Positions 1 to 9,144 are shown, counted from the first letter of the stretch. The stretch is DNA of 64,000 bases from Sulfitobacter sp. S223 (GCF_025143825.1 NZ_CP083560.1:3410001-3474000), one strand, 5' to 3'. Notes: generated by a model from the letters alone, not told the origin. Program-made: numbers and translations.

Positions 1-336
1 GCAACCAGCACGTCAGTGGTGGTGATCGGTGTGCTGCTTTTGCGGATCGTTCCGGATTCGCTGGCCTATCCCTTCATTATCGCCCGCATTCAACCGCTTT
101 TGGAAAGCCAGACGCGGGCCACGTATCTTTCACTCAAAAGTCTTGGGGGTAAGATCTTCTTTGCCTCGACACTGTTGCTTGCGGCGACCAGCGCGCAAGA
201 AGCAGGGTTGCTGCCGGCGGATGATCTCCAACGGATTTTGGGGTGGTATACTGTTGGGGGGCTGCTTGCGCTTACGGGTCTGGCAATTACAGCACGATGG
301 GTTCAGATCGCGCCGCAGCAAGCCACCCGATCGTAA
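1..336 (+). CDS. MFS transporter, C-terminal fragment (5' end outside window)
   Basis: The reading frame is open from the first base, so the true start lies upstream. About 111 residues remain. They carry two or three hydrophobic segments separated by a short loop rich in R, K and S, which resembles the last helices of a major facilitator superfamily permease. The tail ends in a short polar stretch before TAA. The substrate cannot be told from this part. It is separated by about 115 bases from murJ downstream and is probably not in the same unit. The MFS assignment rests on helix layout and the loop motif only. Confidence 0.6.
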   Translation, partial: ATSTSVVVIGVLLLRIVPDSLAYPFIIARIQPLLESQTRATYLSLKSLGGKIFFASTLLLAATSAQEAGLLPADDLQRILGWYTVGGLLALTGLAITARWVQIAPQQATRS

Positions 337-453
337 TTGCAAACTTCCGCGCCGTCCTAAAACCGCCTCCCGCGTGCCCTCGGGAAAAAGCCATTTGCAA
401 CGCTGCCTGTCAATCGCTAGGGCAAGAGAGACCAGCAACAAAGGCTCCGCTCC

Positions 454-1998
454 ATGAAACCCATCCGCCTGATGTCCGGTTTTTTCACCGTAGGTGTCTG
501 GACCCTGCTTAGCCGGGTGTTGGGGTTCGTGCGCGAGGTAATGATCCTTTCACTGATCGGGCCCGGGCCGTTGATGGATGCTTTCGTAGCCGCCTTCCGC
601 TTGCCCAACATGTTCCGCCGCTTCTTTGCCGAAGGCGCGTTCAATGCGGCCTTTGTGCCGATGTTCTCCAAACGACTGGAGGCTGGCGCCGACGCCGACA
701 CCTTTGCGCAAAACGCATTCTCGGGGCTCTTTTTTATCGTGACGTTCCTGACCGCGCTCGGGATGATCTTTATGCCTGCGCTTGTCTGGCTGACGGCCGA
801 AGGATTCACGGACGACGGCCGGTTTGACCTGACGGTCGGGTATGGACGGATCGTATTTCCCTATATTCTGTTCATGTCACTGTCTGCGCTCTTTTCAGGC
901 ATCCTGAATGCCACAGGGCGTTTTGCGGCTGCTGCAGCAGCGCCTGTCCTGCTGAATATCTTTGTGATTTCCGCCCTGACAATTGCAACACTTACCGGAG
1001 CCGAAGCAATCAACTGGTTGGTCTGGGCGGTTCCGCTGGCGGGTATTGCACAGCTGACGTTGACATGGCGCGCTGCGGCAAACGCCGGTTTTTCGCTGCG
1101 CCCGGCGCTTCCGCGCTGGAACAAGAACATGCGCGATCTGGTCGTTATCGCACTGCCTGCGGCACTTGCCTCCGGTGTTATGCAGGTCAATCTGGTCGTG
1201 GGGCAACTTGTGGCCTCACAATATGAAAATGCGGTAAGCTGGCTTTTTGCCGCCGATCGGCTGTACCAACTGCCGCTTGGCGTTGTGGGCATCGCTGTGG
1301 GTGTTGTGCTGCTGCCCGAGCTTTCACGCCGCCTGCAAGCCGGTGATGACGCTGGTGCAAAGTCTGCTCTGAGCCGCGCCGCAGAAATCTCGCTTGCGCT
1401 GACCATTCCGTCGGCTGTGGCGTTGATGGTGATCCCGTTAACGCTTGTCTCTGTGCTGTTCGAACGCGGAGCCTCAGGCACCGATGACACGGCGGCGATT
1501 GCAACGGCTGTGATGATCTATGGCTTGGGCCTGCCCGCATTCGTGCTGCAGAAGATCGTACAACCACTTTACTTCGCGCGCGGCGACACGCAGCGACCAT
1601 TTTATTTTGCGTTGGTTGCCATGGTGGTCAACGGCGGACTGGCCTTTGGGCTTGCGCCGTGGGTCGGTTGGCTTGCACCTGCCATTGCCGCAACCGCAGC
1701 AGGCTGGATTATGTACGCACTTTTGGCTATTGGCGCGCGGGGCTTTGGCAAAACGGCACGGGTTGATGCGCGTTTCCGTACCCGCATCTGGCGCATCATC
1801 GCAGCATCACTGGTAATGGGCGCAGCCCTGTGGTTCTTTAACCTGCAACTGAGCGCGCTGCTTGCGCTGCCATGGTGGCGCGGTCTTGGCCTGTTTATCC
1901 TGCTGGTGCTGGGTGCCATCGCCTACTTTGGTTCCGGCCAGATGATGGGCGCGTTCAAACTGTCCGAATTCAAAGCTGCCATGCGGCGAGGCCGCTAG
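454..1998 (+). CDS. murJ: Lipid II flippase MurJ
   Basis: Inner-membrane flippase that moves lipid-linked peptidoglycan precursor (lipid II) to the periplasmic face. The 514-residue length and about 14 hydrophobic segments fit the MurJ/MviN family. The N-terminal part shows the family signature: an opening like TLLSRVLGFVREV, then DAFVAAFRLPNMFRRFFAEG and GAFNAAFVPMF. The ATG start at 454 gives the usual N-terminus, though the ribosome site before it is weak. It ends 2 bases from the convergent rhomboid-like gene, so the two share a tight 3' junction with no visible terminator. Confidence 0.95.
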   Translation: MKPIRLMSGFFTVGVWTLLSRVLGFVREVMILSLIGPGPLMDAFVAAFRLPNMFRRFFAEGAFNAAFVPMFSKRLEAGADADTFAQNAFSGLFFIVTFLTALGMIFMPALVWLTAEGFTDDGRFDLTVGYGRIVFPYILFMSLSALFSGILNATGRFAAAAAAPVLLNIFVISALTIATLTGAEAINWLVWAVPLAGIAQLTLTWRAAANAGFSLRPALPRWNKNMRDLVVIALPAALASGVMQVNLVVGQLVASQYENAVSWLFAADRLYQLPLGVVGIAVGVVLLPELSRRLQAGDDAGAKSALSRAAEISLALTIPSAVALMVIPLTLVSVLFERGASGTDDTAAIATAVMIYGLGLPAFVLQKIVQPLYFARGDTQRPFYFALVAMVVNGGLAFGLAPWVGWLAPAIAATAAGWIMYALLAIGARGFGKTARVDARFRTRIWRIIAASLVMGAALWFFNLQLSALLALPWWRGLGLFILLVLGAIAYFGSGQMMGAFKLSEFKAAMRRGR

Positions 1999-2000
1999 GC

Positions 2001-2696
2001 CTACCGCTGACGCAGCCGGTCCAGAATGCGCGCCCACTCTCCGGGTGCACAAAGAAAACTAAGGGCGAAGCCGCAGATAAATCCTGCCAGTTCGGCCACC
2101 CAGCCATTGCCCACCGTGGCAAACAGGCTCCAGACCAACTGCAGGCCCATCAACATCGCGATCAGCGTAAAGGCCTGAAGCTGCTGGCCGCCGCTTGCGG
2201 CCAGCTTGCGCCATAGCAAGAAGCTGTAGCCACCAATCAATCCATAGACCGAAGGATACGCACCGATCAGCCATACAGGATCATCCAGCACCAATGCATA
2301 GGTCAGCGCACCGCCAATGCCCGACACCACAAACAGCGCCAGCATCGCAAGCTGGCCCATCACTTCGGCGGCCATTTTGCCCAGCGCCAGCATCAGCACC
2401 ACAGCGATCAACGCATGGGTAAAGCTGAGGTGGATGAAAGGGTACGTCAAAAAGCGCGCTAAATTATCCCATGACCAATATCCCTGTGCGAGCATGGCAT
2501 CAAAGATATCGCCAGAGAAACCCCAGTCACGCACCAGTGCCAAACGCCAGCCAATCGCCTGCGGGCCACCGACCAGCCCAGCTTCGCCCAAGGTCAGAAT
2601 GGCTTCGATTCCGGCCATGATGAGAAACAGGATAACCACCACGGCTGGTAGCTTGTTAAAAGGCGGTTCGAACTCGGGGTCGTGGGGGTCTGACAT
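2001..2696 (-). CDS. Rhomboid-fold membrane protein lacking the catalytic dyad
   Basis: The 231-residue protein has about six membrane segments and the rhomboid layout: an HxxxxH motif (HLSFTH, residues 89-94) at the start of the second helix, a GxxxxxYG segment (145-152) and a final AGFxxGF helix (204-210). In active rhomboid proteases the fourth helix carries GASG with the nucleophilic Ser and the sixth carries a His before (L/A)GG. Here the Ser position reads Tyr147 (GAYPSVYG) and the His position reads Glu202 (AELAGF). It is therefore most likely a pseudo-rhomboid with a binding or chaperone-like role rather than a protease. Automatic pipelines would call it a rhomboid serine protease. 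Confidence 0.85.
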   Translation of the reverse strand: MSDPHDPEFEPPFNKLPAVVVILFLIMAGIEAILTLGEAGLVGGPQAIGWRLALVRDWGFSGDIFDAMLAQGYWSWDNLARFLTYPFIHLSFTHALIAVVLMLALGKMAAEVMGQLAMLALFVVSGIGGALTYALVLDDPVWLIGAYPSVYGLIGGYSFLLWRKLAASGGQQLQAFTLIAMLMGLQLVWSLFATVGNGWVAELAGFICGFALSFLCAPGEWARILDRLRQR

Positions 2697-2783
2697 ATGT
2701 ACTGCTTTCAGCTCTGGTTGACGGGAACCTGTGCCATGGGTAAGCCCTCAGCGACAGCATATCCAGCCCCATCGGAGCATCCC

Positions 2784-3803
2784 ATGACCGAGACCACCTT
2801 CACCCCCCGCGTTTTCTCCGGCATCCAGCCGTCTGGCGATCTGCATCTGGGAAACTATCTGGGCGCTCTCAAGAGATTTGCCGACGCCCAGAGCAAAGGT
2901 GTGCAGTCGATTTATTGCATGGTGGATCTGCATGCGATCACCGTTCCGCAGAACCCCGCAGATCTCAAGCGGAGCACCCGCGAGCTTTGCGCCGGTTTTA
3001 TCGCAAGCGGCGTTGACCCTGACAAGTCCATCCTCATCAACCAGAGCCAAGTGCCAGAGCACGCGCAGCTGGCATGGATTTTCAACTGCGTCGCCCGCAT
3101 GGGGTGGATGGGCCGCATGACACAGTGGAAAGACAAAGCCGGCAAGAACGCCGAAGCCGCATCATTAGGGCTGTTCGCCTACCCTGCGCTTATGGCTGCT
3201 GATATCCTGATCTACCACGCCACCCACGTGCCTGTGGGCGAAGACCAGAAGCAGCACCTTGAACTGACGCGCGATATCGCGGCCAAGTTCAACCATGACT
3301 ACGGTGTTGATTTCTTCCCGCTGACCGAGCCGGTGATTGAGGGTGCTGCCACCCGTGTGATGTCCCTGCGCGACGGCTCCAAGAAGATGTCCAAGTCTGA
3401 CGCATCAGATGCCAGCCGCATCAACATGACAGACGATGCCGACACCATCGCCAAGAAAATTCGCAAGGCCAAAACAGACCCGGATGCCCTTCCTTCCGAG
3501 GTCGAGGGCCTGAAAGATCGCCCCGAGGCGCGCAACCTTGTTAACATTTACGCCGCCCTGAACGAGCAAACGGTCGAACAGGTTCTGGCAGATGTTGGCG
3601 GACAGCAGTTCGGTACGTTTAAACCCGCGCTGGCGGATCTGGCTGTGGCCAAACTTGCCCCGATCTCAACCGAAATGGCGCGGCTGATGAATGATCCTGC
3701 CGAGATTGACCGGCTGCTTGCGAAAGGCGCACTTCAAGCGCGAGAGATCACCGCACCGATTCTGAAAAAGACCTATGAAATAGTCGGAATGGTGGGCGCC
3801 TGA
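2784..3803 (+). CDS. trpS: Tryptophan--tRNA ligase
   Basis: Charges tRNA-Trp with tryptophan in the cytoplasm. Class I synthetase signatures are present: HLGN at residues 21-24 (the HIGH motif) and KMSKS at 201-205. The 339-residue length is normal. A longer in-frame ATG exists at 2697, but the extra residues resemble no family N-terminus. The ATG at 2784 has GGAG seven bases upstream and starts right before the conserved [14 protein letters not shown] block. It is divergent from the pseudo-rhomboid gene. Confidence 0.95.
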   Translation: MTETTFTPRVFSGIQPSGDLHLGNYLGALKRFADAQSKGVQSIYCMVDLHAITVPQNPADLKRSTRELCAGFIASGVDPDKSILINQSQVPEHAQLAWIFNCVARMGWMGRMTQWKDKAGKNAEAASLGLFAYPALMAADILIYHATHVPVGEDQKQHLELTRDIAAKFNHDYGVDFFPLTEPVIEGAATRVMSLRDGSKKMSKSDASDASRINMTDDADTIAKKIRKAKTDPDALPSEVEGLKDRPEARNLVNIYAALNEQTVEQVLADVGGQQFGTFKPALADLAVAKLAPISTEMARLMNDPAEIDRLLAKGALQAREITAPILKKTYEIVGMVGA

Positions 3804-3814
3804 TCCGCGCCCAC
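3792..3814. terminator. GC-rich hairpin over the trpS stop codon
   Basis: An 8-base inverted repeat, GTGGGCGC (3792-3799) and GCGCCCAC (3807-3814), brackets the trpS stop codon. A second, weaker hairpin (CCTGTG/CACAGG) lies at about 3831-3850. Neither has a clear T-run, so this is either a Rho-assisted end or an mRNA-stabilising structure. Confidence 0.35.
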
Positions 3815-3926
3815 TCAACAAACAGTCGCGCCTGTGTTTCTTTGCACAGGTGCTGCGCGTGCCTCAGCCTCGCACTACGAAAAGCAAGCGCTTAACTGTT
3901 GCTCCATGTAAACTGGAGTAACAGAC

Positions 3927-4397
3927 ATGTCCCATCCCACAGTCGGCCATATCCATCTGCGCGTTGCAAACCTTGACCGTGCGATTACCTTCTACCGCGA
4001 TGTATTGGGGTTTGATCTGACGCTACGTATGGGCGATCAGGCAGCCTTTTTGGGCGCGGGCGGGTATCATCATCATATTGGCCTGAACACTTGGGAAAGC
4101 CGCGATGGGACGCCGCCACCACCAGGCCATACCGGCCTGTATCACAGCGCATTTCTTTATCCTGATCGCGCCGCACTTGGCAGCGTGATCAAACGGGTGT
4201 TGGCTGCGGGCATCCCTCTTGAGGGGGCTGCCGATCATGGTGTGAGTGAGGCCGTCTATCTAAGCGATCCTGACGGCAATGGCGTAGAGCTTTACCGCGA
4301 CCGCCCGCGCGACGATTGGAAGTATGACGCACAAGGTAATCTGAAGATGGGCAATGCGCGACTGGATGTGCAGGCGATCATCGACGAAGCCCGATAG
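3927..4397 (+). CDS. VOC-family (glyoxalase/extradiol dioxygenase fold) protein
   Basis: The 156-residue protein is built from two beta-alpha-beta-beta-beta units of the vicinal oxygen chelate fold. The first opens with GHIHLRVANLDRAITFYRDVLGF, whose first His is a usual metal ligand. HHHIGLNTW lies near residues 50-58, and SDPDGNGVELYRDRP near 115-129 supplies the Glu ligand. This pattern is closest to bacterial single-unit catechol-2,3-dioxygenase-like proteins (CatE/YfiE type). The substrate is unknown. A ribosome site (TGGAG) precedes the ATG by about nine bases. It lies directly before the histone-deacetylase-like gene in the same direction. Confidence 0.8.
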   Translation: MSHPTVGHIHLRVANLDRAITFYRDVLGFDLTLRMGDQAAFLGAGGYHHHIGLNTWESRDGTPPPPGHTGLYHSAFLYPDRAALGSVIKRVLAAGIPLEGAADHGVSEAVYLSDPDGNGVELYRDRPRDDWKYDAQGNLKMGNARLDVQAIIDEAR

Positions 4398-4452
4398 CCG
4401 TGGACAATCCGCGTCCGCTTTGCTTGTCTTGATCTAGGCTTAGGAGGCGATC

Positions 4453-5559
4453 ATGGCGACAGGTTTTTTCTGGGACGAGCGCACATTCTGGCATGCCGGC
4501 GGCAACTATGCCGGCACGCTGCCAGTTGGTGGGTTGGTACAACCCTTGGCCGCAGGAGGTCTGCCCGAAAGCCCCGAGACAAAGCGGCGCCTTAAAAACC
4601 TGATGGATGTCACCGGCATCACCCGCGATCTGTATATGCGGAGCGCTTCTCAGGCCACCCGCGAGGACCTGCTGCGGGTGCATCCCGCCTCTTACCTTGA
4701 TGCGTTCAAGGCCACCTCTGATGCTGGCGGCGGAGAGATCGGGCATCACGCCCCTTTCGCCTCTGGCGGATATGAGATCGCGGCACTATCTGCGGGTCTG
4801 GCCACGGCTGCGGTACGCGCCGTAGCAAGCGGTGAATTGACCAACGCATATTCGCTTAGCCGTCCACCCGGTCATCATTGCGAACCTGAAAGCCCGATGG
4901 GGTTTTGCCTGATGGCCAATATCGCCATCGCGCTAGAGGCCGCACTGGCTGAAAGACGTATCACACGTGCAGTTGTCCTTGATTGGGATGTTCACCACGG
5001 CAACGGGACCGAAGCGGTGTATTATGGTCGCTCGGATGTGCTCACCATTTCAATGCACCAAGAGGGCAACTACCCCCTTGAAACAGGCGCGTTGCATGAC
5101 CGAGGCTGTGAAGATGGTGCAGGATTTAACCTGAACCTGCCTCTGCCTCCCGGTACGGGACATGACGCCTATCTGCACGCGCTCGACACTGTTGTAATCC
5201 CGCAGATCAAGGCCTTTGCGCCCGATATCATGATCGTAGCCTGCGGCTATGACTGCGCGGCACCCGACCCGCTTGGGTCTATGCTGGCGATGGCGCGAAC
5301 GTTTGGCGATATGACTACCCGCATCAAGCAAACCGCCGAAGAGGTTTGCGGCGGGAAGCTGGTGGTTGTACATGAGGGCGGCTATTCCGAGGTATACGTG
5401 CCGTTCTGTGGACATGCGGTAATAGAGGCCCTGTCAGGCAGCTATATCCATGCTGCCGACCCCATGGATCATGTGCTAACCCGCCGACAGCCAAATCCAC
5501 GCGTTGCAGCGTTCCAGAAAGAGCTGATAGACGATATGGCAAAAGAATTAGGACTTTAG
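4453..5559 (+). CDS. Class II histone-deacetylase-like amidohydrolase
   Basis: A 368-residue zinc amidohydrolase of the arginase/deacetylase fold. The catalytic features are complete: the His pair H141-H142 in RPPGHHCEP, the zinc ligands D179 and H181 in DWDVHHGNGT, and D267 in CGYDCAAPDPLG. Bacterial members of this class II branch deacetylate acetylpolyamines or other N-acetyl amides; the true substrate is not evident. A perfect ribosome site (AGGAGG) precedes the ATG by five bases. The nitroreductase gene begins 3 bases after the stop, so the two are probably cotranscribed with the EI24-like gene. Confidence 0.9.
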   Translation: MATGFFWDERTFWHAGGNYAGTLPVGGLVQPLAAGGLPESPETKRRLKNLMDVTGITRDLYMRSASQATREDLLRVHPASYLDAFKATSDAGGGEIGHHAPFASGGYEIAALSAGLATAAVRAVASGELTNAYSLSRPPGHHCEPESPMGFCLMANIAIALEAALAERRITRAVVLDWDVHHGNGTEAVYYGRSDVLTISMHQEGNYPLETGALHDRGCEDGAGFNLNLPLPPGTGHDAYLHALDTVVIPQIKAFAPDIMIVACGYDCAAPDPLGSMLAMARTFGDMTTRIKQTAEEVCGGKLVVVHEGGYSEVYVPFCGHAVIEALSGSYIHAADPMDHVLTRRQPNPRVAAFQKELIDDMAKELGL

Positions 5560-5562
5560 ACT

Positions 5563-6135
5563 ATGCCCGTACCGAACCCGCAAGCGTTGGAGTTTTTGCT
5601 CACGCGCCGATCCCGCCCTGCCAAGACACTGACGACGCCGGTTCCTGATCGCGCAGCGTTGCAGACATTGCTTGAGGCCGCAGCGCGCACGCCGGACCAC
5701 GGCAAACTTGAGCCATGGCGGTTCATTGTGATCGACCGCGCCGCAATGGCGCCGCTGGCCGAACTGGCACAGGCGCGCGGCGAGGCGTTGGGCTTGGATT
5801 CCGAACAGATCGTCAAAGGTCGCGGGCAGTTCGATCAGGGCAATCTGGCCGTGGCGGTGATCGAGGTTCAAAAAGACTCCCCTAAAATTCCGATACTTGA
5901 GCAGACTTATTCAGCAGGCGCTGTCTGTTTGGCACTTGTAAACGCTGGGCTTGCAGCCGGATGGGGGGCCAACTGGCTAAGTGGTTGGGCCAGCCATGAC
6001 CGCGCTTTTATGGAACAAGGCTTTGGCCTTGCCGCGCATGAACGGATTGCCGGCATCATCCACATCGGCACCGAGACCAGCACACCCCCTGACCGTCCAC
6101 GCCCCGATCTGGAAAAGATCACGACATGGCTTTGA
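5563..6135 (+). CDS. Nitroreductase-family flavoprotein
   Basis: The 190-residue protein has the hallmark start of FMN-dependent nitroreductases: FLLTRRSRPAKTL, with the RRS phosphate contact, then a PDHGKLEPWRFIVI segment near residues 44-57, as in the YdjA subgroup. It ends with GIIHIGTET before the C-terminal helix. It likely uses NAD(P)H to reduce nitro or quinone-like compounds in the cytoplasm; the natural substrate is unknown. It starts 3 bases after the deacetylase-like gene with little ribosome site of its own, suggesting translational coupling. Its 3' end overlaps the next gene by 10 bases. Confidence 0.88.
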   Translation: MPVPNPQALEFLLTRRSRPAKTLTTPVPDRAALQTLLEAAARTPDHGKLEPWRFIVIDRAAMAPLAELAQARGEALGLDSEQIVKGRGQFDQGNLAVAVIEVQKDSPKIPILEQTYSAGAVCLALVNAGLAAGWGANWLSGWASHDRAFMEQGFGLAAHERIAGIIHIGTETSTPPDRPRPDLEKITTWL

Positions 6136-6863
6136 GTACGATTATCACCGCCTTCAGTCTGGCGCTCAGCCAATTGAGCGATCCGCGCTTTCAGCGTGTC
6201 TTGCTGATGGGCGTAGGCCTGACGATAGCGCTACTGGTCGGCGCATCGGCAGGCTTTGTCTGGTTGATCAATTGGGTGGCAGGAGACAGCGTCTGGCTCC
6301 CCGTACTGGGAGAGGTTCAGTGGCTGGACGATTTGTTCAGCTGGGGCGCAGTGTTCCTGCTGCTTTTTCTGTCGGTGTTTTTGATGATCCCTGTGGCTTC
6401 TGCCATCACGTCGATGTTTCTGGACGACGTGGCCGATGCTGTTGAAGCTGTGCATTATCCGCAAATCCCGCAACAGCCGCGCACGCCCTTTTGGGATGGT
6501 CTGCGAGACACAGTGAATTTTCTCGGGGTGATCGTGGCTGTCAACGCGCTGGCCCTGATCCTTTATGTCGTCTTTGCCCCGGTGGCGATTTTCATCTTCT
6601 GGGCCGTAAACGGTTTCTTGCTGGGGCGAGAGTATTACACCCTAGCGGCGATGCGCCGTGTCGGGCGCAAACGGGCCAAAGAGTTGCGACGCAAGCATTT
6701 CGTGACAATCTGGGCAGCGGGAACGCTGATGGCGATACCGCTGTCCATCCCTTTTCTGAACCTCGTCATTCCGATTCTAGGGGCCGCGACGTTTACTCAC
6801 CTGTTCCAGATGTTGCCGCAGGGGCGCCCCGCCCCACCCAGTTTTCCAGATCATCCACGCTGA
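6126..6863 (+). CDS. EI24/CysZ-like integral membrane protein
   Basis: A 245-residue protein with about four or five long hydrophobic segments and the loop order of the EI24 family (Pfam EI24; bacterial relative CysZ, a sulfate channel). Visible features are the second-segment stretch FLLLFLSVFLMIPVASAITS, a conserved FLLGREYYTLAAMRR loop, and a basic RKRAKELRRKH patch before the last helices. The ATG overlaps the nitroreductase stop by 10 bases. The C-terminal coding part overlaps the convergent DUF1467 gene by 71 bases. Sulfate transport is possible but unproven here. Confidence 0.8.
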   Translation: MALSTIITAFSLALSQLSDPRFQRVLLMGVGLTIALLVGASAGFVWLINWVAGDSVWLPVLGEVQWLDDLFSWGAVFLLLFLSVFLMIPVASAITSMFLDDVADAVEAVHYPQIPQQPRTPFWDGLRDTVNFLGVIVAVNALALILYVVFAPVAIFIFWAVNGFLLGREYYTLAAMRRVGRKRAKELRRKHFVTIWAAGTLMAIPLSIPFLNLVIPILGAATFTHLFQMLPQGRPAPPSFPDHPR

Positions 6864-7089
6864 TCACACCTGAAAGAATAATCGCAACAAAGCTGCCCCA
6901 AATCACAAAAGCGATGCCTGTGGTCCAAAGCGCCTTTTTACCCAAATGATGATGTTCAGGCGCACCTGCATGTGTGCCGGGCACGATGTCTTTCAGGTCA
7001 CCTTGGGTCTGAACGCGGATGGGCAGAATGATCAGGAACAGCATGAACCAGACAATTGCATACAGAACGATGGCTGAGACCGGGCCCAT
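6793..7089 (-). CDS. DUF1467 family membrane protein
   Basis: A 98-residue protein with two membrane helices: an N-terminal segment ending in LPIRVQTQGD and a second one (TGIAFVIWGSFVAIIL). The IRVQTQ/H-rich loop (GAPEHHHLGKKALW) between them is typical of DUF1467, a small family common in alphaproteobacteria. It begins 3 bases after the methylmalonyl-CoA epimerase stop on the same strand, an arrangement common in Rhodobacterales. Function unknown. Its last 24 codons overlap the convergent EI24-like gene, and both frames look genuine. Confidence 0.85.
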   Translation of the reverse strand: MGPVSAIVLYAIVWFMLFLIILPIRVQTQGDLKDIVPGTHAGAPEHHHLGKKALWTTGIAFVIWGSFVAIILSGVISVDDLENWVGRGAPAATSGTGE

Positions 7090-7092
7090 GAC

Positions 7093-7497
7093 TTAAACCT
7101 GCTCCAGTTCGACGAGCGCGCCATTGAAATCTTTGGGGTGCAGGAAGATCACAGGCTTGCCATGCGCACCGATCTTTGGTTCGCCAGTGCCCAGCACACG
7201 TGCACCCGTTGATTTCAGGTGGTCCCGCGCCGCGATGATATCATCGACTTCGTAACAGATGTGGTGAATGCCGCCTGAAGGGTTCTTGTCCAGAAACCCT
7301 TGGATCGGAGAGTTCTCTCCCAGCGGGTAGAGTAGTTCGATCTTGGTATTTGGCAGCTCAATAAAGATAACCGTGACACCGTGGTCAGGTTCATCCTGCG
7401 GTGCGCCGACATTCGCGCCCAGCGCGTTGCGGTATTGATCCGCCGCTGCCTCAAGATCCGGCACGGCAATAGCTACATGGTTAAGGCGTCCGATCAT
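7093..7497 (-). CDS. mce: Methylmalonyl-CoA epimerase
   Basis: Converts (S)- to (R)-methylmalonyl-CoA in the propionyl-CoA to succinyl-CoA route. The 134-residue protein is a VOC-fold enzyme. It opens with IGRLNHVAIAVPDLEAAADQYR, whose His is a metal ligand, has PSGGIHHICYEVDDI in the middle and ends with FNGALVELEQV, which supplies the Glu ligand. The length is that of the family. AGGAGA lies six bases before the ATG. It is followed closely by DUF1467. The mutase genes are not in the window. Confidence 0.95.
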   Translation of the reverse strand: MIGRLNHVAIAVPDLEAAADQYRNALGANVGAPQDEPDHGVTVIFIELPNTKIELLYPLGENSPIQGFLDKNPSGGIHHICYEVDDIIAARDHLKSTGARVLGTGEPKIGAHGKPVIFLHPKDFNGALVELEQV

Positions 7498-7629
7498 GAA
7501 TTTCTCCTCAGTGCATCAATCTGGCGCGTTTATGCGATGCATAGGCGGGGCATGCAATGCGACGCGTTAACTCTCTTTTAGGTATGGGTTCGTAATCTGA
7601 TGACAAGTTTAATGGAATCGGAGAGCACC

Positions 7630-8349
7630 ATGGAGACCAACGATCCGTTCGCGGCCAACTACCCGACGCCCACTGCGGCACGCCCGCTGCTGGGTCTGAC
7701 CGTTCTGGTCGTTGAAGACAGCAGGTACGCCTGTGAGGCGATGCGCCTGTTGTGCCTACGCTCTGGCGCGCGCATCAGACGGGCGGACTGCATCCGCTCA
7801 GCACGCCGCCATTTGCAGGTCTACCGGCCATCGGTTGTTGTTGTGGACATGGGCCTGCCGGATGGTAACGGTGCGGATCTGATTGCAGAACTGGCACAAG
7901 CAGACGCGGAAAAAAGTGTGGTGCTGGCCACATCCGGTGATGACGGGCTGGAGCAGGAGGCGATGGCAGCAGGTGCACAGGGCTTCCTGAGCAAACCGAT
8001 CACATCTCTAGCCGTTTTCCAGCAGATGATCCTTGCCACCCTACCCCAAGACCGCCAGCCTTCAGGCTTGCGCCTTATTGAGGATGAACAGGTATCGCCG
8101 GACGAGCTCGCGTATCATGATGATATAAACTATGCGGCCGAACTTCTGGAAAACCTCCCCAATGATAAGGCGCTGGATTATATTGCGCAGTTCCTAAAGG
8201 GGGTTGCACGCTCGGTCGAGGATGGTCGCATGGAGCAAGCAGCAATCGCATTGGAGGGAAAGCGCGCTGAAGGAAGAGGAACCGCATCAGAAGCGGCCCA
8301 AATTGCAGGCCTAATCCAGCAGCGGTTATCTCAGAAAATTGCGATCTAG
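7630..8349 (+). CDS. Single-domain response regulator with uncharacterised C-terminal region
   Basis: The receiver domain spans about residues 22-140: acidic pair VVED (E29, D30), phospho-acceptor D73 in VVDMGLPDG, T101 in LATSGDD and K122 in LSKP. The C-terminal 90 residues are helical, with no recognisable DNA-binding or enzymatic domain and no phosphorylatable His, so output may be by protein contact. An ATG at 7600 is in frame, but GGAG sits six bases before the ATG at 7630, which gives 239 residues. No sensor kinase gene is adjacent. The 3' end overlaps the convergent acetyltransferase gene by 4 bases. Confidence 0.85.
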   Translation: METNDPFAANYPTPTAARPLLGLTVLVVEDSRYACEAMRLLCLRSGARIRRADCIRSARRHLQVYRPSVVVVDMGLPDGNGADLIAELAQADAEKSVVLATSGDDGLEQEAMAAGAQGFLSKPITSLAVFQQMILATLPQDRQPSGLRLIEDEQVSPDELAYHDDINYAAELLENLPNDKALDYIAQFLKGVARSVEDGRMEQAAIALEGKRAEGRGTASEAAQIAGLIQQRLSQKIAI

Positions 8350-9116
8350 CGTGACTTGAGCGCTGGGTCATCGGTGACACGTACAAGGCGGGTCATATCA
8401 CCAAGGCTTTCACGCTGCTGCCCGTTGCTGTCAAAGTTCGCTGGTGACAGCCAGGCTGCATATGCTTCCTTGAGCGCAGGCCACTCCGGATCGATCGCGG
8501 CGAACCAAGCGGTGTCGCGATTACGCCCCTTAACCACCATTGCTTGCCGGAACACGCCTTCGAAACTCAGGCCAAGTCGTTCAGCTGCACGGCGCGATGC
8601 GAGGTTGAGTGCGTTACACTTCCACTCATAGCGCCGGTAGCCTGCGTCGAATGCCCATGACATCATTAGATACATGGCTTCGGTTGCCGCAACAGTGCGC
8701 TGCAACGCAGGGCTATAGCAGATGTGCCCGACTTCAATAGAACCCGCTTCGGGGTTTATGCGCAGATAGCTGGCAACACCTTCCCAATGACCGGTCTGCA
8801 AATTCTTGATCGCATAGAAGCATGGATCATGTAGCCCTGCATGATCACGGACCCAGCGATGATACTGCGCGGCTGAAGAAAACGGCCCATAGGGCATGTA
8901 ATCCCAGACCCCATCGTGACCAACATAAGCGCGGTACAAAAGCGCAGCATGCGCATCTGCATTCAACCGTTCCAAGCGCACATATCGCCCCTCAAGGACA
9001 TCCCAATCAGGCGCGGGAGGCGGGGTCCAGTCGTGAACGGGCGCGCCTACAGGCGCGGAAGAAACAGATACATTCATACCAGAGTGATAGGGCGCATACA
9101 GCTGCGCGCCAAGCAT
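8346..9116 (-). CDS. GNAT-family N-acetyltransferase (RimJ/RimL-like)
   Basis: Transfers an acetyl group from acetyl-CoA to an amine. The domain order is that of RimJ/RimL-type enzymes: LEGRYVRLERL at the start of the fold, a central IKNLQTGHWEGVASYLRI beta-hairpin, the strand SIEVGHICYSPALQRT, and NLASRRAAERLGLSFEG near the end, where the CoA-binding and W-K-x-N-A-L-N region is typical. The frame reaches 9182, but GAGAGG lies eight bases before the ATG at 9116, giving 256 residues. An ATG at 9077 is a second option. It is divergent from the hemerythrin gene. Confidence 0.85.
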   Translation of the reverse strand: MLGAQLYAPYHSGMNVSVSSAPVGAPVHDWTPPPAPDWDVLEGRYVRLERLNADAHAALLYRAYVGHDGVWDYMPYGPFSSAAQYHRWVRDHAGLHDPCFYAIKNLQTGHWEGVASYLRINPEAGSIEVGHICYSPALQRTVAATEAMYLMMSWAFDAGYRRYEWKCNALNLASRRAAERLGLSFEGVFRQAMVVKGRNRDTAWFAAIDPEWPALKEAYAAWLSPANFDSNGQQRESLGDMTRLVRVTDDPALKSR

Positions 9117-9144
9117 TGATTGATCCTCTCGATACTGCTGCGTA

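Noticed and set aside
2697..2783. Longer start for trpS
   Set aside because: The extra 29 residues match no synthetase N-terminus and the ATG at 2784 has a good ribosome site.
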